Shown: positions 11,332 through 22,312 of the stretch, one piece after another
Layout: every line of letters begins with the position of its first letter
Numbering within the stretch: position 1 is the stretch's first letter
Origin: Phytophthora colocasiae
Lineage: Eukaryota; Oomycota; Peronosporomycetes; Peronosporales; Peronosporaceae
NCBI GenBank assembly: GCA_018806915.1
Contig: JAGKQI010000057.1
Location: 153,475-217,474 of the forward strand
Reading direction: 5' to 3'
Length of the DNA stretch: 64,000 bases
Notes under the pieces: generated by a model
The model's input: the letters and a program-made list of their open reading frames with translations, nothing else
Databases searched by the model: none
Told to the model about the DNA's origin: nothing
Program-made: the position numbers and the translations under genes

Positions 11332-12039
11332 TGTGGTGTAGTGGATCCGCTGGAATGAGCAGGGATCCAACGTTCACACACGGCGCCCAGACACTGACTA
11401 ACGGAGGGGGTACTCCGATAACCGTGGGGGTTGCTGAGGCTCACCTTGTGTACCCGTCAGTGGGCGGGATCTGCTCTCTCAGGAACGGGAGACTGTACAC
11501 AGGCGTGAGGGCTTGAACGTCCTTGGCGGGGACTTGGGAGGTTGGACTTGCGTGGGTATTCCTGCACACAGGTCCTGGTTGGGGGGATCTTGGTCTTGGA
11601 CTCGAAGATCTTGTGGATCCTTGGATCCGGGGTTGCCTTGGTGGCTGTGGGGTTCTTTTCCTTTCCTTTACTGTCTTGCTTGCCGCCTCCTGTAGCGGTT
11701 GGTCTTGAGGGTGTTGAGAGGTCGAGGGATCCTGCGGTTAAGCAATCAACACCGTTGGATCCGGGGTCTTCACTAGCGTAAGGTAAGCCGGCCAAATCAG
11801 GGATCCGGTCTTAGCTGTAGCTAGGTATGCGAAGAAACTTGCAGGAAGACTAAGGGGAGGCCAATACACTATCCTCTTCCCTTGTCTTAGGTCCTGAAGA
11901 AAACCACTTGCGCACTAGAAGGTAAATTCGACTCTCTGATTTATGGTTATACAGTTCCTCATCTTGTACCCTATCTTTCCATCGCAAATCTCTATCTTGG
12001 ATCATGCTGGCTCTCCTGCAACTTCTCCACTACGTCGAT

Positions 12040-12845
12040 GTCTTGGATCGTGAGGATCCGAGCCTGGATCCTAGGATCCGACCTCCAGATCCGAGGATCT
12101 TGGATCTGGATCTTGGGATCTTGGATCTTGAGGATCCCGGATCCTGAGTCTCGGATCCCGGATCTTGGGATCTTGGATCTCGAGGATCCCGGATCCTGGG
12201 TCTTGGATCTGGATCTTGGGATCTTGGATCTTGAGGATCCGGCTTCAGGATCCGAGGATCTTGGATCTGGATCTTGGGATCTTGGATCTTGAGGATCCGG
12301 CTTCAGGATCCGAGGATCTTGGATCTGGATCTTGGGATCTTGGATCTTGAGGATCCCGGATCCTGAGTCCTGAATCTGGATCTTGGGATCTTGGATCTTG
12401 AGGATCCGGCTTCAGGATCCGAGGATCTTGGATCTGGATCTTGGGATCTTGGATCTTGAGGATCCCGGATCCTGAGTCCTGGATCTGGATCTTGGGATCT
12501 TGGGTCTTGGATCTGGATCTTGGGATCTTGGATCTTGGATCTGGATCTTGGGATCTTGGATCTTGAGGATCCCGGATCCTGAGTCTCGGATCCCGGATCT
12601 TGGGATCTTGGATCTCGAGGATCCCGGATCCTGGGTCTTGGATCTGGATCTTGGGATCTTGGATCTTGAGGATCCGGCTTCAGGATCCGAGGATCTTGGA
12701 TCTGGATCTTGGGATCTTGGATCTTGAGGATCCCGGATCCTGAGTCCTGGATCTGGATCTTGGGATCTTGGATCTTGAGGATCCGGCTTCAGGATCCGAG
12801 GATCTTGGATCTGGATCTTGGGATCTTGGATCTTGGATCTGAAAG
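12040..12845. repeat. GATCTTG-rich tandem repeats in LTR U3
   Basis: Nested repeats built from GGATCTTGGATCTGGATCTT and GAGGATCCCGGATCCTGAG words. In element orientation they lie in U3, where promoter and enhancer repeats usually sit. The reading frames across them are artefacts of the repeat. Confidence 0.9.
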
Positions 12846-13075
12846 GATCCGCACTTAGGACTTCCGGATCCGCACTTAGGACTGCCGGATCCGCACTTAA
12901 GGACTGCCGGATCCGCACTTAAGACTGCCGGATCCGCACTTAAGACTGCCGGATCCGCACTTAAGGACTGCCGGATCCGCACTTAAGACTTCCGGATCCG
13001 CACTTAAGACTGCCGGATCCGCACTTAGGATTGCCGGATCCGCACTTAGGACCACCGGATCCGCACTTAGAACTG
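12846..13075. repeat. 21-22 bp GGATCCGCACTTAAG repeats in LTR U3
   Basis: About ten head-to-tail copies of GGATCCGCACTTAAGRCTGCC with small length changes, near the outer edge of U3 in element orientation. Fewer copies are in the other LTR (27776-27990). Confidence 0.9.
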
Positions 13076-13350
13076 TGGGATCCGAACGTAGGTCAGCTAG
13101 GCCAAGTGGGTCCTAACTTAGGGTCCGCCCTAGAATAGGTATCCAGTTCCGGGGACCTGTCCTTATCGTAGCACCACTGTCGCACGTCACCCATCATCGT
13201 GGTCGTTCTGCGTCGTATCCGGTTTGATTTGAATCCACTTCACCACAATCGCCCCTGGGACGAGGTTGTTGCCGCACGACGGCATCACGTCGTTCCCATA
13301 CAAATTCTCAGTCCGATCCACCACTTCTTCAAATCCTCACTTCGGCGAAA

Positions 13351-16300
13351 ATGGATCGGTCCGACGACGCCAGTTCCTCCGCGTACACCACGGTGTTCTT
13401 CGGCCAAGATCATTCTGCGGCCCAGCCCCCTTGTCCTCATTGCGACCAAGCCCCTTCCGACCCCGCTGCGGCTACGACCCCCACGGTTCCAGATCTGGAT
13501 CCAGTGTATGATGCCATTGCCTCGCTCCAGTCTCTCGCTGCTGGGTATAACGAGATGCAGGCCAGCTACCAACAAGTGCTCCATGATCTGACCGCAGCGC
13601 GCCGCCATAACGAAGAACTCCACAACATGCTGCAACCCCGCCTGAACGTTGCCCAAGCCTTCATCAATTTCACGCAGCACCGGTACAATGTGTCCCAAGC
13701 TGCTCTCCGGTTAGCGAAACAGAAAGAAGCGGAAGCGGTGCAGGATCTGGATCGGCTCAAGGATCGCCTGCGCGAATTGGACACTCTCAAGGTCCGGTAT
13801 TCCGATCTGGAAGTGTCTTCGGCGAAGCCTACGCCGTTTTGCAAGATTATACGGTGGGGCTCGAGCAGCAGATTGCTGGGGAAGATGTCTCAGTGGAGAA
13901 TCCTTCGGTAGTCCGATTGGTCCAAGATCTCGAGGATCAGCGTGAAGAGTCCTCGGAGCTACTGGAGCGTGCGAACGATCTGGAAACTCAGCTGCGAGCG
14001 GTGGGGGCCGCGCGAGATGCAGCGGAGCTCGAACGCAATCGCACCAGCGTCCAGCTCGCAGAGGCTGCTATCCGTTGCGATCAACAAGCGCATAAGATCG
14101 AAAGCCTCCGGGCCCACCGGGATCAGCTGCGCGAGTCGCTCAAGCAACTCTCCCAACAGAATCTTACCAAGACGGTCGACTCGCTCAAGCTAGAACTTCA
14201 TGTCCAGAAAGAGAGGATCGCTGAGTTGGAAGGACTTCTCGCCAAATCGGAGCGCAGACGTGAAGATCTTCACCGGGTACATGCACATACCCTTCAGAAG
14301 TTTAACCGAGCCCACGAAGACCTTACGCGCTTGGAACGGGAGAACTTCAGCGCTCGGGAAGAGATGGAACGTCAGCAGAGACGGGCTGAGAACAACGCGC
14401 TCAAGCGTCTGAGCGCCGAGAAACGTCTCAAGCGGGCCGAAGATGATCTACGGGAAGCGAATGATCGACGGGATTGTGCGGACCAAGCCAGAGAGAGAGA
14501 GCCAGGCGCGAACTCGACAGGATCCGAAGCCAAACGCCGGACCAGGAGAAGATGAGCGCGGATCTCGATGGTATCCGCCTTGTGCGTGACGTGGGTGCGC
14601 GGATGTCCGCCGGGGTATCCCAGGAATTGTATGGCGTGTAAATTGAGCCGAGATCAAGCTCTTCGCGTGCGAGATCAGGCGACCCAAGCTCTGGACAAGG
14701 CCACACAGAAAACTTCCACCGTAACTCTTGAGCGAGACCAAGCGAGACAAGCCTTCGCCGGGAAAGACCAGATCATTCGGGATCAAGGGTTGAGATCCAG
14801 CGTCTGAAGGGGGAAACCGAGCAGTTGACGGCGTCGTTGGCGCAAGCATCGGTCGACCAAGAACATCTCAAGCGTCTCCGCGGAAGTCATCAAGACCTCA
14901 AGACGAAGCATGACGCACTCAGACAGGAGCATACTGCCCTGGAGGAGGAACACCGTAGCGTCATTGACGAGCGTACCGCAGCTCTTCGTAATCTGGCGTC
15001 GATCGCTTCTATGGCGATGCGCAGCTCGTCCAATGCGCCGAGCGTACAGTCGGAGACGTCCACTGCCAAGGGGTCTTCTTCTTCTAAACGTCGACACAGC
15101 GACGTTTCTTCTTCAACAGAAGAACCTCCCCCTAAGGTCCCACGCTGCGCCAGTCCTGCGAAGTCTTCCGACGTCACGTCCCAGCCCACGCCTACTCCCG
15201 TCTACACCGAGGGGAACGACACGGAGAAACATCCGGATTTTGACTTTGGGGACGCAAGGGAAGAGTGTTCGGGGCGGGATCAGAACTCCGCCGATTCCGA
15301 ACCTGGAGTAGCTCCAAACCAGCCCACCGAAGAGCCTCCTTCAGAGTGAAAAACGAAGGTCCCTGACCCAGCAGTTCTCAAGGCCCCCGCTATCAGAAGC
15401 CGAAAGAAGCCACAAGATTCCGGCGAGGGGAATTCGCCCGGATCAGCCGTACCGGGTGACCGAGAAGCCAGCTCAGATGGGGAGTCGGAGGGGTCCGAGG
15501 ACGAGCAGGTACGGGTTGCCAAGTTGCGCTCCCGGTCAGAATTACGTCGGCGTTCATCCGGGGAGGGGTCAGCATCCGCTCCTATCGAGATCGGCGATGC
15601 TTCAACTGCTCCGCCTGATAACGGGTCCAGCCGTTCGTCACCTACATCCCCAGTATCTCCCGAGACGGGCTCTCGTGGAAACGTTGAAAACTTGCAGTTT
15701 GAAGCCTTCGGTCCGTTGAAGGAGTTTGTTCCTGCCGCCCGAGATCCTCGCCCAATAGCTTCCGAAGAAGTGGCACCTTGGATCGCGAGCGAAGTTAGCC
15801 AGCTGAGTCTCCGGACGCTTTCCGCCAGTGGTTTGACCGCTTGTCGTCGTCCTGGGTGGTTGTTCCCGCTCCGTATCGGCCGTGGTGCGTTGGATCGGGG
15901 CAGTTACGTTCCTGATCTCATCTCCCAAGCCCATATTACTCAGTTGTACGCGACGGAGCCGTGGAAGGACCTCCAGTCTCAAGCTCCGCCCCCTCATACC
16001 TTCCAGGAGGATCTGTCGCCTCGACTTGCGGAGATCTTGAGTTGGTATGATGCGTTTGAGTCTGCCAATCTCCAAGCGGTTTGGGAATCCACGCATTCAT
16101 TCCCCATCTCTACTGAACTACGCAAGACGGATAGCTGGTTCGCAGGCTTCTATCGTCGCAGGAAGAATCGTGGATCTCACGCGCGGGATAATTATCGCAA
16201 GCTGCAGAACAAGATATTCGAAAGGATGCGCCTAACCGGGTGTTGTGACTTGGATCTCTGGTTGGACCCACACTTCATCCACTTCCCACTGCGCTTTGGA

Positions 16301-16521
16301 AGATACCACTTGGTATCCGGGAGCTGAAGCCGTCGCTGCAGGAGCGGATCCTCCACAAAACCTTGTTGCCGCTCTTGAAGATTGCGATCGTCAGGATCCT
16401 TGGCGTACCCACTACCGTTCCGGATCCTCCCATCCCAGCTTCGGTGCCAGTCGACTCTCCATGAAGTTCGTCCGCTCGCTGCCGGGGTTCGATCCCGACG
16501 CTGCCAGATCCCAACCTCTGT
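13351..16521 (+). pseudogene. element A antisense gene: coiled coil plus conserved C domain
   Basis: Runs opposite to gag-pol, starting with ATG 103 nt inside the 3' LTR. Order: a short N-terminus with PPCPHCDQ; a very long coiled coil from about 13500 to 15000 (for example LVQDLEDQREESSELLERAN and LEGLLAKSERRREDLHRV); a Ser/Pro/Glu-rich linker; and a C-terminal domain (about 15750-16460) with LYATEPWKDLQ, YDAFESANLQAVWESTHSF, LDLWLDPHFIHFP, WYPGAE and DCDRQDPWRTHYR. The same domain with the same motif order occurs in element B. Breaks: frameshifts near 13840, 14500, 14800 and 16295, and in-frame stops near 14640 (TAA) and at 15347 (TGA). No signal peptide or membrane segment. Function unknown; a nuclear or structural coiled-coil protein is possible. 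Confidence 0.8.
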
Positions 16522-16639
16522 AGGCTGCGTTACTTAACTCCATATACTCTTCTCGTCCACTCAGGCTTTCTTCGCTCAGGATCCGCACACTCTAACTTCA
16601 AATCGCCCAAGCAATGATAGTGAGACCCATTGACAGAGG

Positions 16640-17466
16640 GCCCCAGGATCCAATTTCAAAATCCGAGGATCCCGCCTTCAGAACCCAAGGATCCACCTTC
16701 AGGACCCAAGGATCCGCCTTCAGAACCCAAGGATCCGACTTGGAGATCCGAGGATCCGCCTTCAGGACCCAAGGATCCAGCTTCAAAATCCCAAGGATCC
16801 GCCTTCAGAACCCAAGGATCCGCCTTCAGGACCCAAGGATCCGCCTTCAGAACCCCAGGATCGCCTTCAGAACCCAAGGATCCGACTTCAGAACCCAAGG
16901 ATCCGCCTTCAGAACCCAAGGATCCAACTTCAGAACCCAAGGATCCAGCTTCAAAACCCAAGGATCCGACTTGGAGATCCGAGGATCCGCCTTCAGGACC
17001 CAAGGATCCAGCTTCAAAACCCAAGGATCCGACTTGGAGATCCGAGGATCCGCCTTCAGGACCCAAGGATCCAGCTTCAAAATCCCAAGGATCCGCCCTC
17101 AGGACCCAAGGATCCGCCTTCAGAACCCAAGGATCCGACTTGGAGATCCGAGGATCCGCCTTCAGGACCCAAGGATCCAGCTTCAAAATTCCAGGATCCG
17201 TCTTCAAAACCCAAGGATCCGCCTTTAGGACCCAAGGATCCGCCTTCAGAACCTAAGGATCCGCCCTCAGGACCCAAGGATCCAACTTCAGAACCCAAGG
17301 ATCCGACTTCAGAACCCAAGGATCCGACTTCAGGACCCAAGGATCCGCCTTCAGAACCCAAGGATCCGCCCTCAGGACCCAAGGATCCGCCTTCAGAACC
17401 CAAGGATCCGCCCTCAGGACCCAAGGATCCGCCTTCAGAACCCAAGGATCCGACTTGGAGATCCGA
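16640..17466. repeat. about 40 copies of a 21-bp GGATCCGCCTTCAG repeat
   Basis: Head-to-tail copies of AAGGATCCGCCTTCAGAACCC, with variants such as GACTTGGAGATCCGA at intervals. It separates the end of the antisense gene from the end of pol, so the two convergent transcripts would meet here. The unit resembles the LTR unit GGATCCGCACTTAAG. The many reading frames across it are repeat artefacts. Confidence 0.93.
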
Positions 17467-17629
17467 GTAAGTGATCGGGCATCGACCTAGCTGGCATCCG
17501 ATCCCCACTCAGAGGTCACCCTTCTTTTCTTCACATGTAAATACACAACGCGTCCACTCGCAGTAGGCTGCCAGTCTTCTTCTTCCACATTGGCGAGCGC
17601 CCTCACCAATAGAAGATCCACCGCCTCGG

Positions 17630-20152
17630 CTACTCCTCTTCATGAGACTGCATCGCTTGGAAGCGGTTCCTTTTGCTCCGTTCTTGGAGGAACTCATGCA
17701 GTAACGCGCCGCAGTTCAGGTCTGCTTCATCTACCCAGGTAGGGTCCTCGTACCCTTTCCAGAAAACTTGGAACTCTCGTCGGATCCGGCCATACCGAGT
17801 GGGTCGTCCGGTCCGGACGTCCGCGATCCGCTCGACTTCAAACTCGCCATCTTCCAGATCACGCTTCCAGCTGTCCTCCGGTAACAAGGCTTCGTCGAAG
17901 TCTAAACGATCCGCTTCGTCCACCGTCAGCTGGATCTTCGGTCGGTCTGGGAATGTCCTGACAGGCTTCAACTTGGAGATGTGCACCACCGGAAACAAGT
18001 GGTAGTCTGTACCCACGATTTCCAAGCGAGCTGCATACTCATTCGTCATTTCCGCCACACGGAACGGTCCATGCCACAGGTGAGCCAGTTTCTTGGCGTA
18101 TCCTTCCTTGACTCTGTCTAAGAACAGCCACACTTGGGATCCGGCCTCGATGGAGTGTTGAGTCGCCGCTTCGTTCTGCCGGTCGGCACGATCCGAGATC
18201 GCCTGCTTCAAGCGGTCATTCACCTCAGCCCTGGCCAGTTGGTAGTGTCGCTGGATCTTATACCTCCAACGTCGTGGATCGGTATCTCGGCGTCCGGTAC
18301 TTCCTACAGATAGTGTTGCCTCCAGAGTTGTCTTGGGATCCCAGCCATGGGCGAGGTAGAACGGCGTGTCGCCCCTAGTCCGGTCTTGTGCAGTGTTCAA
18401 AGCAAAGGTCAAGCGTTCGGCATACTCGTCCCAATCTCTCTGGTCGGGATCCTGAACATACATCTTGATTGCTCGAGTAATCGTCTGTACCATCCGTTCA
18501 GCCGTGCCGTTCGACTGTGGTCGATAAGCCATAGTGGCTCTCTGGCGCTGGCCTAGGATCCGGTTGAAAGCACGAAAAAAATCGGACATGAACCCGGGTT
18601 CTCGGTCGTGCCGGATCACCTGGCTGGCGCCGAATCGACGAAACACACAGATCTCATAGGACTCCGCCACAGCTTGAGCTGTTCGTGAGTTATTAGCATT
18701 GACGATCACGTAACCAGTGAAGAGGTCCACCCATACTAGAAGCTCGGTGTTCCCGTTCTTGGATCTTGGTAGCGAGGGTATATGATCCATGGCGATCACT
18801 TGAAACGGGTAGGTGGCTTGAATGTTGCCTGGCGACACTCCACGGATCGTAGGTCGCCCCTTGCCCGTCTCGCAATCCACGCATTCACCGACAAATTGCT
18901 GCACGGATCTGAAAAGTCCTCTCCAGTAGAAGTGGTCCTTGATCCTCTGGTACGTACGGCCGATCCCTTGATGTCCTCCTTCTAGACTGCTATGATAGTG
19001 ATGCAGCAGGTCCGCCTGGAGCGTCTCCGGTATAACCAGTCGTAATAATCCATCTCGATCGGCTTCGGCCCTTCGTGACGGCGTGCAATAGAACAACAGC
19101 TCATCTTCGTCCAACTCGAAATTGTCTGCTAGCAGACGGCACGTTTTGGCTTCGGCCGCAGTCAGATCCGTCAGCTGTCCCCGCAGGAACGACTTCAGGT
19201 TGAAGATCCATGTTTCTTCGTCCTGGGCTTGTCGGATCCGGTCGATCCTCAGCCGTTGCACGGACTCCTCGTCGAGTACTCGGGGTCGCCCTTCTCTGGT
19301 TTGTCTTCGAGTAGCCACTGCACTGATCCGTGGTGTCGGATCCTCGGATCCCGAGGTCAGAATCTCATCCAACCGATTCAAAGTGACGAGATCCTCGTGG
19401 TCCGCCCCTTGGTCGACTGTAATCCCGCTCTCTCGTTGCAATGCTGCACTGGCCAAGCTGTCGGCGCTTGCGTTCCACGCTCGCTTCACATGTAGCAGGT
19501 CGTGATCCGGCCAATCCCGAAGCCGCATTAGCGCCTTCTGTCTCAGTAACGTCAGGGCCGGCGCTTTACAGTCGATCTCGCCGCGCATCTGGCGGATCAC
19601 CAGATTCGAATCTCCGCAGATAACAAGTCGCCCCTTAGCCAAATCCTCGAGTAACTCGAAACATAATAGAAGTCCGTTATACTCTGCTTCGTTGACTGTT
19701 AGGTTCTTTGCGTATCGAGATGTTGCTTTAATCACCCTCCATTCAGGTAACTTCCAGACGATCGCGCTGAAGGATCCTCCGCCACGTTTCACCCTGGCGG
19801 ATCCGTCGAAACTAACCACCCACAACTCTTCCTCCGGTCCTACGGTCGGTACTGGCATCTGGATCGCTCTGCGTGGCTCTTTCCTCGGGGCGATGTTCAC
19901 TAGAGCTTGATCCACCTCGGATCTCGGGGTGATACTTGCGGCAAGGGATCCGAGGATCTCGTCCTCCCCTTTCGTGCACTTCGTGATCTCCAAAGCCCAA
20001 GGCGATAACAGCGCCGCCCATTGGCCCAACCTTCCTTGTAGTCCGGTAGAACGGAACAGCCACCGGAGGGTAGAGTGCCTGGTTAGGACCCGGATCCGTC
20101 GTCCAACCAACATGGAATATCCGAGATCCAGGATCCTTAGCAAGGCCAGCAC
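17630..20152 (-). CDS. pol: element A pol, 3' half: second RNase H, integrase, chromodomain
   Basis: Open for 840 codons. It begins at the end of the first RNase H (RILDLGYSMLVGRRIRVLTR). A second, archaeal-type RNase H follows (about 19815-19440) with SFDGSARVKRGGG, NEAEYNGLL, ICGDSNLVIRQ and NASADSLAS as catalytic motifs. Integrase: zinc finger in LLHHYHSSLEGGH..CVDCETG; catalytic D, D, E in AMDHIP, RHDREPG and NGTAERMVQ; then HLWHGPFRVAE. The chromodomain is EFEVERIADVRTG..FQVFWKGYEDPTWVDE, predicted to bind modified histone tails and steer integration. It is the better-preserved half of pol; the upstream frame is broken, so it would not be made as an intact polyprotein from this copy. Confidence 0.95.
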   Translation of the reverse strand: MLALLRILDLGYSMLVGRRIRVLTRHSTLRWLFRSTGLQGRLGQWAALLSPWALEITKCTKGEDEILGSLAASITPRSEVDQALVNIAPRKEPRRAIQMPVPTVGPEEELWVVSFDGSARVKRGGGSFSAIVWKLPEWRVIKATSRYAKNLTVNEAEYNGLLLCFELLEDLAKGRLVICGDSNLVIRQMRGEIDCKAPALTLLRQKALMRLRDWPDHDLLHVKRAWNASADSLASAALQRESGITVDQGADHEDLVTLNRLDEILTSGSEDPTPRISAVATRRQTREGRPRVLDEESVQRLRIDRIRQAQDEETWIFNLKSFLRGQLTDLTAAEAKTCRLLADNFELDEDELLFYCTPSRRAEADRDGLLRLVIPETLQADLLHHYHSSLEGGHQGIGRTYQRIKDHFYWRGLFRSVQQFVGECVDCETGKGRPTIRGVSPGNIQATYPFQVIAMDHIPSLPRSKNGNTELLVWVDLFTGYVIVNANNSRTAQAVAESYEICVFRRFGASQVIRHDREPGFMSDFFRAFNRILGQRQRATMAYRPQSNGTAERMVQTITRAIKMYVQDPDQRDWDEYAERLTFALNTAQDRTRGDTPFYLAHGWDPKTTLEATLSVGSTGRRDTDPRRWRYKIQRHYQLARAEVNDRLKQAISDRADRQNEAATQHSIEAGSQVWLFLDRVKEGYAKKLAHLWHGPFRVAEMTNEYAARLEIVGTDYHLFPVVHISKLKPVRTFPDRPKIQLTVDEADRLDFDEALLPEDSWKRDLEDGEFEVERIADVRTGRPTRYGRIRREFQVFWKGYEDPTWVDEADLNCGALLHEFLQERSKRNRFQAMQSHEEE

Positions 20153-22312
20153 CTCGCTTCTCTACGATCCCATAGTTCACTTCTGTTCGGCTTCAGGATC
20201 TGCTAACTAACATCACCGGCATGTAGATCCCATCGTGATCCTGCGTCAGGAAGCTGAGATGGCCCATTCACTGGCGTAGACAATCACCACCGGTTGCTTG
20301 TCGGGATCGAAATGCCGAAGCGTAGGAGTCATAGCGATCTTCCTCGTCAGGGCCTCGAAGGCGGCTGAAGCACGGATCCACTTCTCATCCGGATCTCTCG
20401 GGCTCGACGGGTCCTCGGGATCCTTGATCACAGGGTCGGTTGGCTGCAGGATCTTTGCGGCTGGACCTCAACTCCGCGAAGTCGACCTCCCTCAGTTCGT
20501 AGAGTACCGACGCGTAGACCGCCATGTCCTCGATGAATCGAGCGTAGTAGTTTAGGCTACCCAGGAAAGATTGCATGGCGCGCAGCGATCTCGGGAACGC
20601 AAGATCCACCAGCGCTTCTCGGTCCTTCGGATGTGCCTCTAGTCCTTCGCTAGACACTCGGTGTCCCAGGTAATCGACCTTCTTCAGACCCCAGAAACTC
20701 TTGGCCACGCTGATCGACAAGTTCCACTTGTCACAGGCTTCCAGCAGTAAACGCACTCGCTCACACAGGTGATCCCAGGATCCGGCAGTCACTAAGATGT
20801 CGTCGATGTACGATCTTCGTCCAAGTACAGACTGTTCACCATTCCTCTCCGGGATCCCATCTCGGAAGAGATCCAACGCGGATCCGGATCCGGCCGTGGG
20901 CGGGATCCGTAAGAACCCATAGAGGGTGTTGTCCAACAAACGCTGGTAGATCTGCGGGGCATTCTTGAGACCAAACGGCATCCGGTTCCACTCGAACAAT
21001 CCAAACGGGGTGATAAATGCCGAGATGGCTCTTGCGCGATCCGTCATGGAGACAACCCAAAAACCACTGGCCATGTCGAGAGAACAGTACCATAACACGG
21101 CGTCGAGATCCTCCAGTAGATCGTTGATGAGAGGCATAGGATATACCATCAACCTCGTCAGGCTATTCACCAACCTGTAGTCGATGCAGAGCCTGATGTC
21201 AACGCCATTCTTCTTGATGATCACGACAATTGGCGAAGCCCATGGTGACGTTGAGACTTGGATGATCTTCGCTTGCAACAATCCCTTGATCAGATCCGAG
21301 AGCTTCTCGCGATACTGCGGCGCCACCTTACGCACTCGCTGGGCAATTGGCTTCGCGTCTCCCACATCAATGTCACAGATCGCGCCTACAGCAGGCGGGG
21401 GCAAGGCGTTGCCCTTTCCGATCAGCAGGTGCTTGTACTTCCAGATCACATTCGCCAGTCGTTGGATCTCCTCAGGTGTGTTGGAGGCTGGATCCCCCTC
21501 TTGGAGATCCTCGATCTTCACTTCGACCGTCGCCGTCACAACCTCTGGCAACACCGCCATTTCCTTCTCGAGATCCTCCGCGTAGGATCCGCCATTCTCG
21601 TGGACGAACACTCCATCGTCGGCGTGATCTTCTGCGGATCCAGGATCCGGCCGGGCACCAACCTCGAGATCCGGCTGGGACTCAGCCACGAGATCCGGTC
21701 GGGATCCAACCACGAGATCCTTGTCTGAGGCGAACTTGTGATCTCCATGTCCTGACGCCGGTGACGGATCCTCACTTGTCCCCACTCTGGGCGGATCACT
21801 GGCGGTTACATGGCTACCAGGATCCAGCCTTCTTGTGGCCGGATCCGGTCCACGAGCGGCACCTCCCTCGGCAGGTCTTCCGACTTCGCTCCCTGCTTCC
21901 AAGCTGGATCCAACAGCAGGATCACCCTTCGGCGCACCACGTCCAGTTCTTGGATCGTCTTCCGGGGTCTTCGCCGCGTCCACGTACGTCGTCGCCCCTT
22001 GGTCCAGCTCTTCTTGTGCCGTAGCGCCTTGATCCGGATCCCCTGGCGCCCCTGAGTCCTCAACCTTGCCTTGGCTCGCACCATCATCTTCGTCTTGCGG
22101 AGGCGCATCCGTAGCACCCTTGGTACACGCGTAGATCGCCCTGGGTGTCTTGCAATCGACGGCGCCCTTCCCGCTGGTCGCCCCCGCCGCTCGCTCGTAT
22201 TCGTGTGAATATGAGGAGCTCAGATCCCCACTAAGTGCGGAATCAGACGACCGTTCAGGCCTGCCCCGTCCTTGACCCCTGTCGCATACGCGACACCGAT
22301 CTTCAACCTGTG
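20153..22312 (-). pseudogene. pol: element A pol, 5' half: linker, RT, first RNase H
   Basis: From 22312 an acidic Gly/Asp/Pro linker (with CRVCDRGQ near its start) leads to RT (about 21450-20600): DIRLCIDYRLVNSL, MPFGLKNAPQIYQ, RRSYIDDILVTAG, LGSLNYYARFIED. The YIDD box follows a 25-30 residue insertion not usual in Ty3 RT. The first RNase H begins PTLRHFDPDKQPVVIVYASE but is broken by indels near 20270, 20215 and 20160. One further frameshift near 22315 separates it from protease. Target is the element RNA in virus-like particles. Clear family assignment; broken copy. Confidence 0.9.

Larger units (their letters stand above)
11332..13247 (-). repeat. element A 3' LTR (1916 bp)
   Basis: Perfect 7-bp terminal inverted repeats TGTGGTG/CACCACA. 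It is longer than the other LTR (1655 bp) mainly because the internal GGATCTTG and GGATCCGC repeats have more copies. Outside the repeats the two LTRs agree almost base for base. A 113-codon minus frame at 11457-11795 is present in both LTRs but shows no domain. Confidence 0.95.

Noticed and set aside
11457..11795. 113-codon frame in the LTR of A (also at 26622-26961)
   Set aside because: Present in both LTRs simply because LTRs are copies; no homology or motif seen, and no counterpart in the LTR of B.
12038..12918. Long frames of WILGSWIL and DPRSQDPDP type
   Set aside because: They are translations of GATCTTG repeats in several frames and both strands.
12846..13075. Regular 21-22 bp repeats that could be read as a CRISPR array
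   Set aside because: Copies are head to tail without unique spacers, lie inside an LTR and occur in both LTRs; the context is eukaryotic.
16614..17508. Frames of GSAFRTQ, PKDPPSGP and LGSEGGS type
   Set aside because: Open only because the 21-bp repeat has no stop in most frames.
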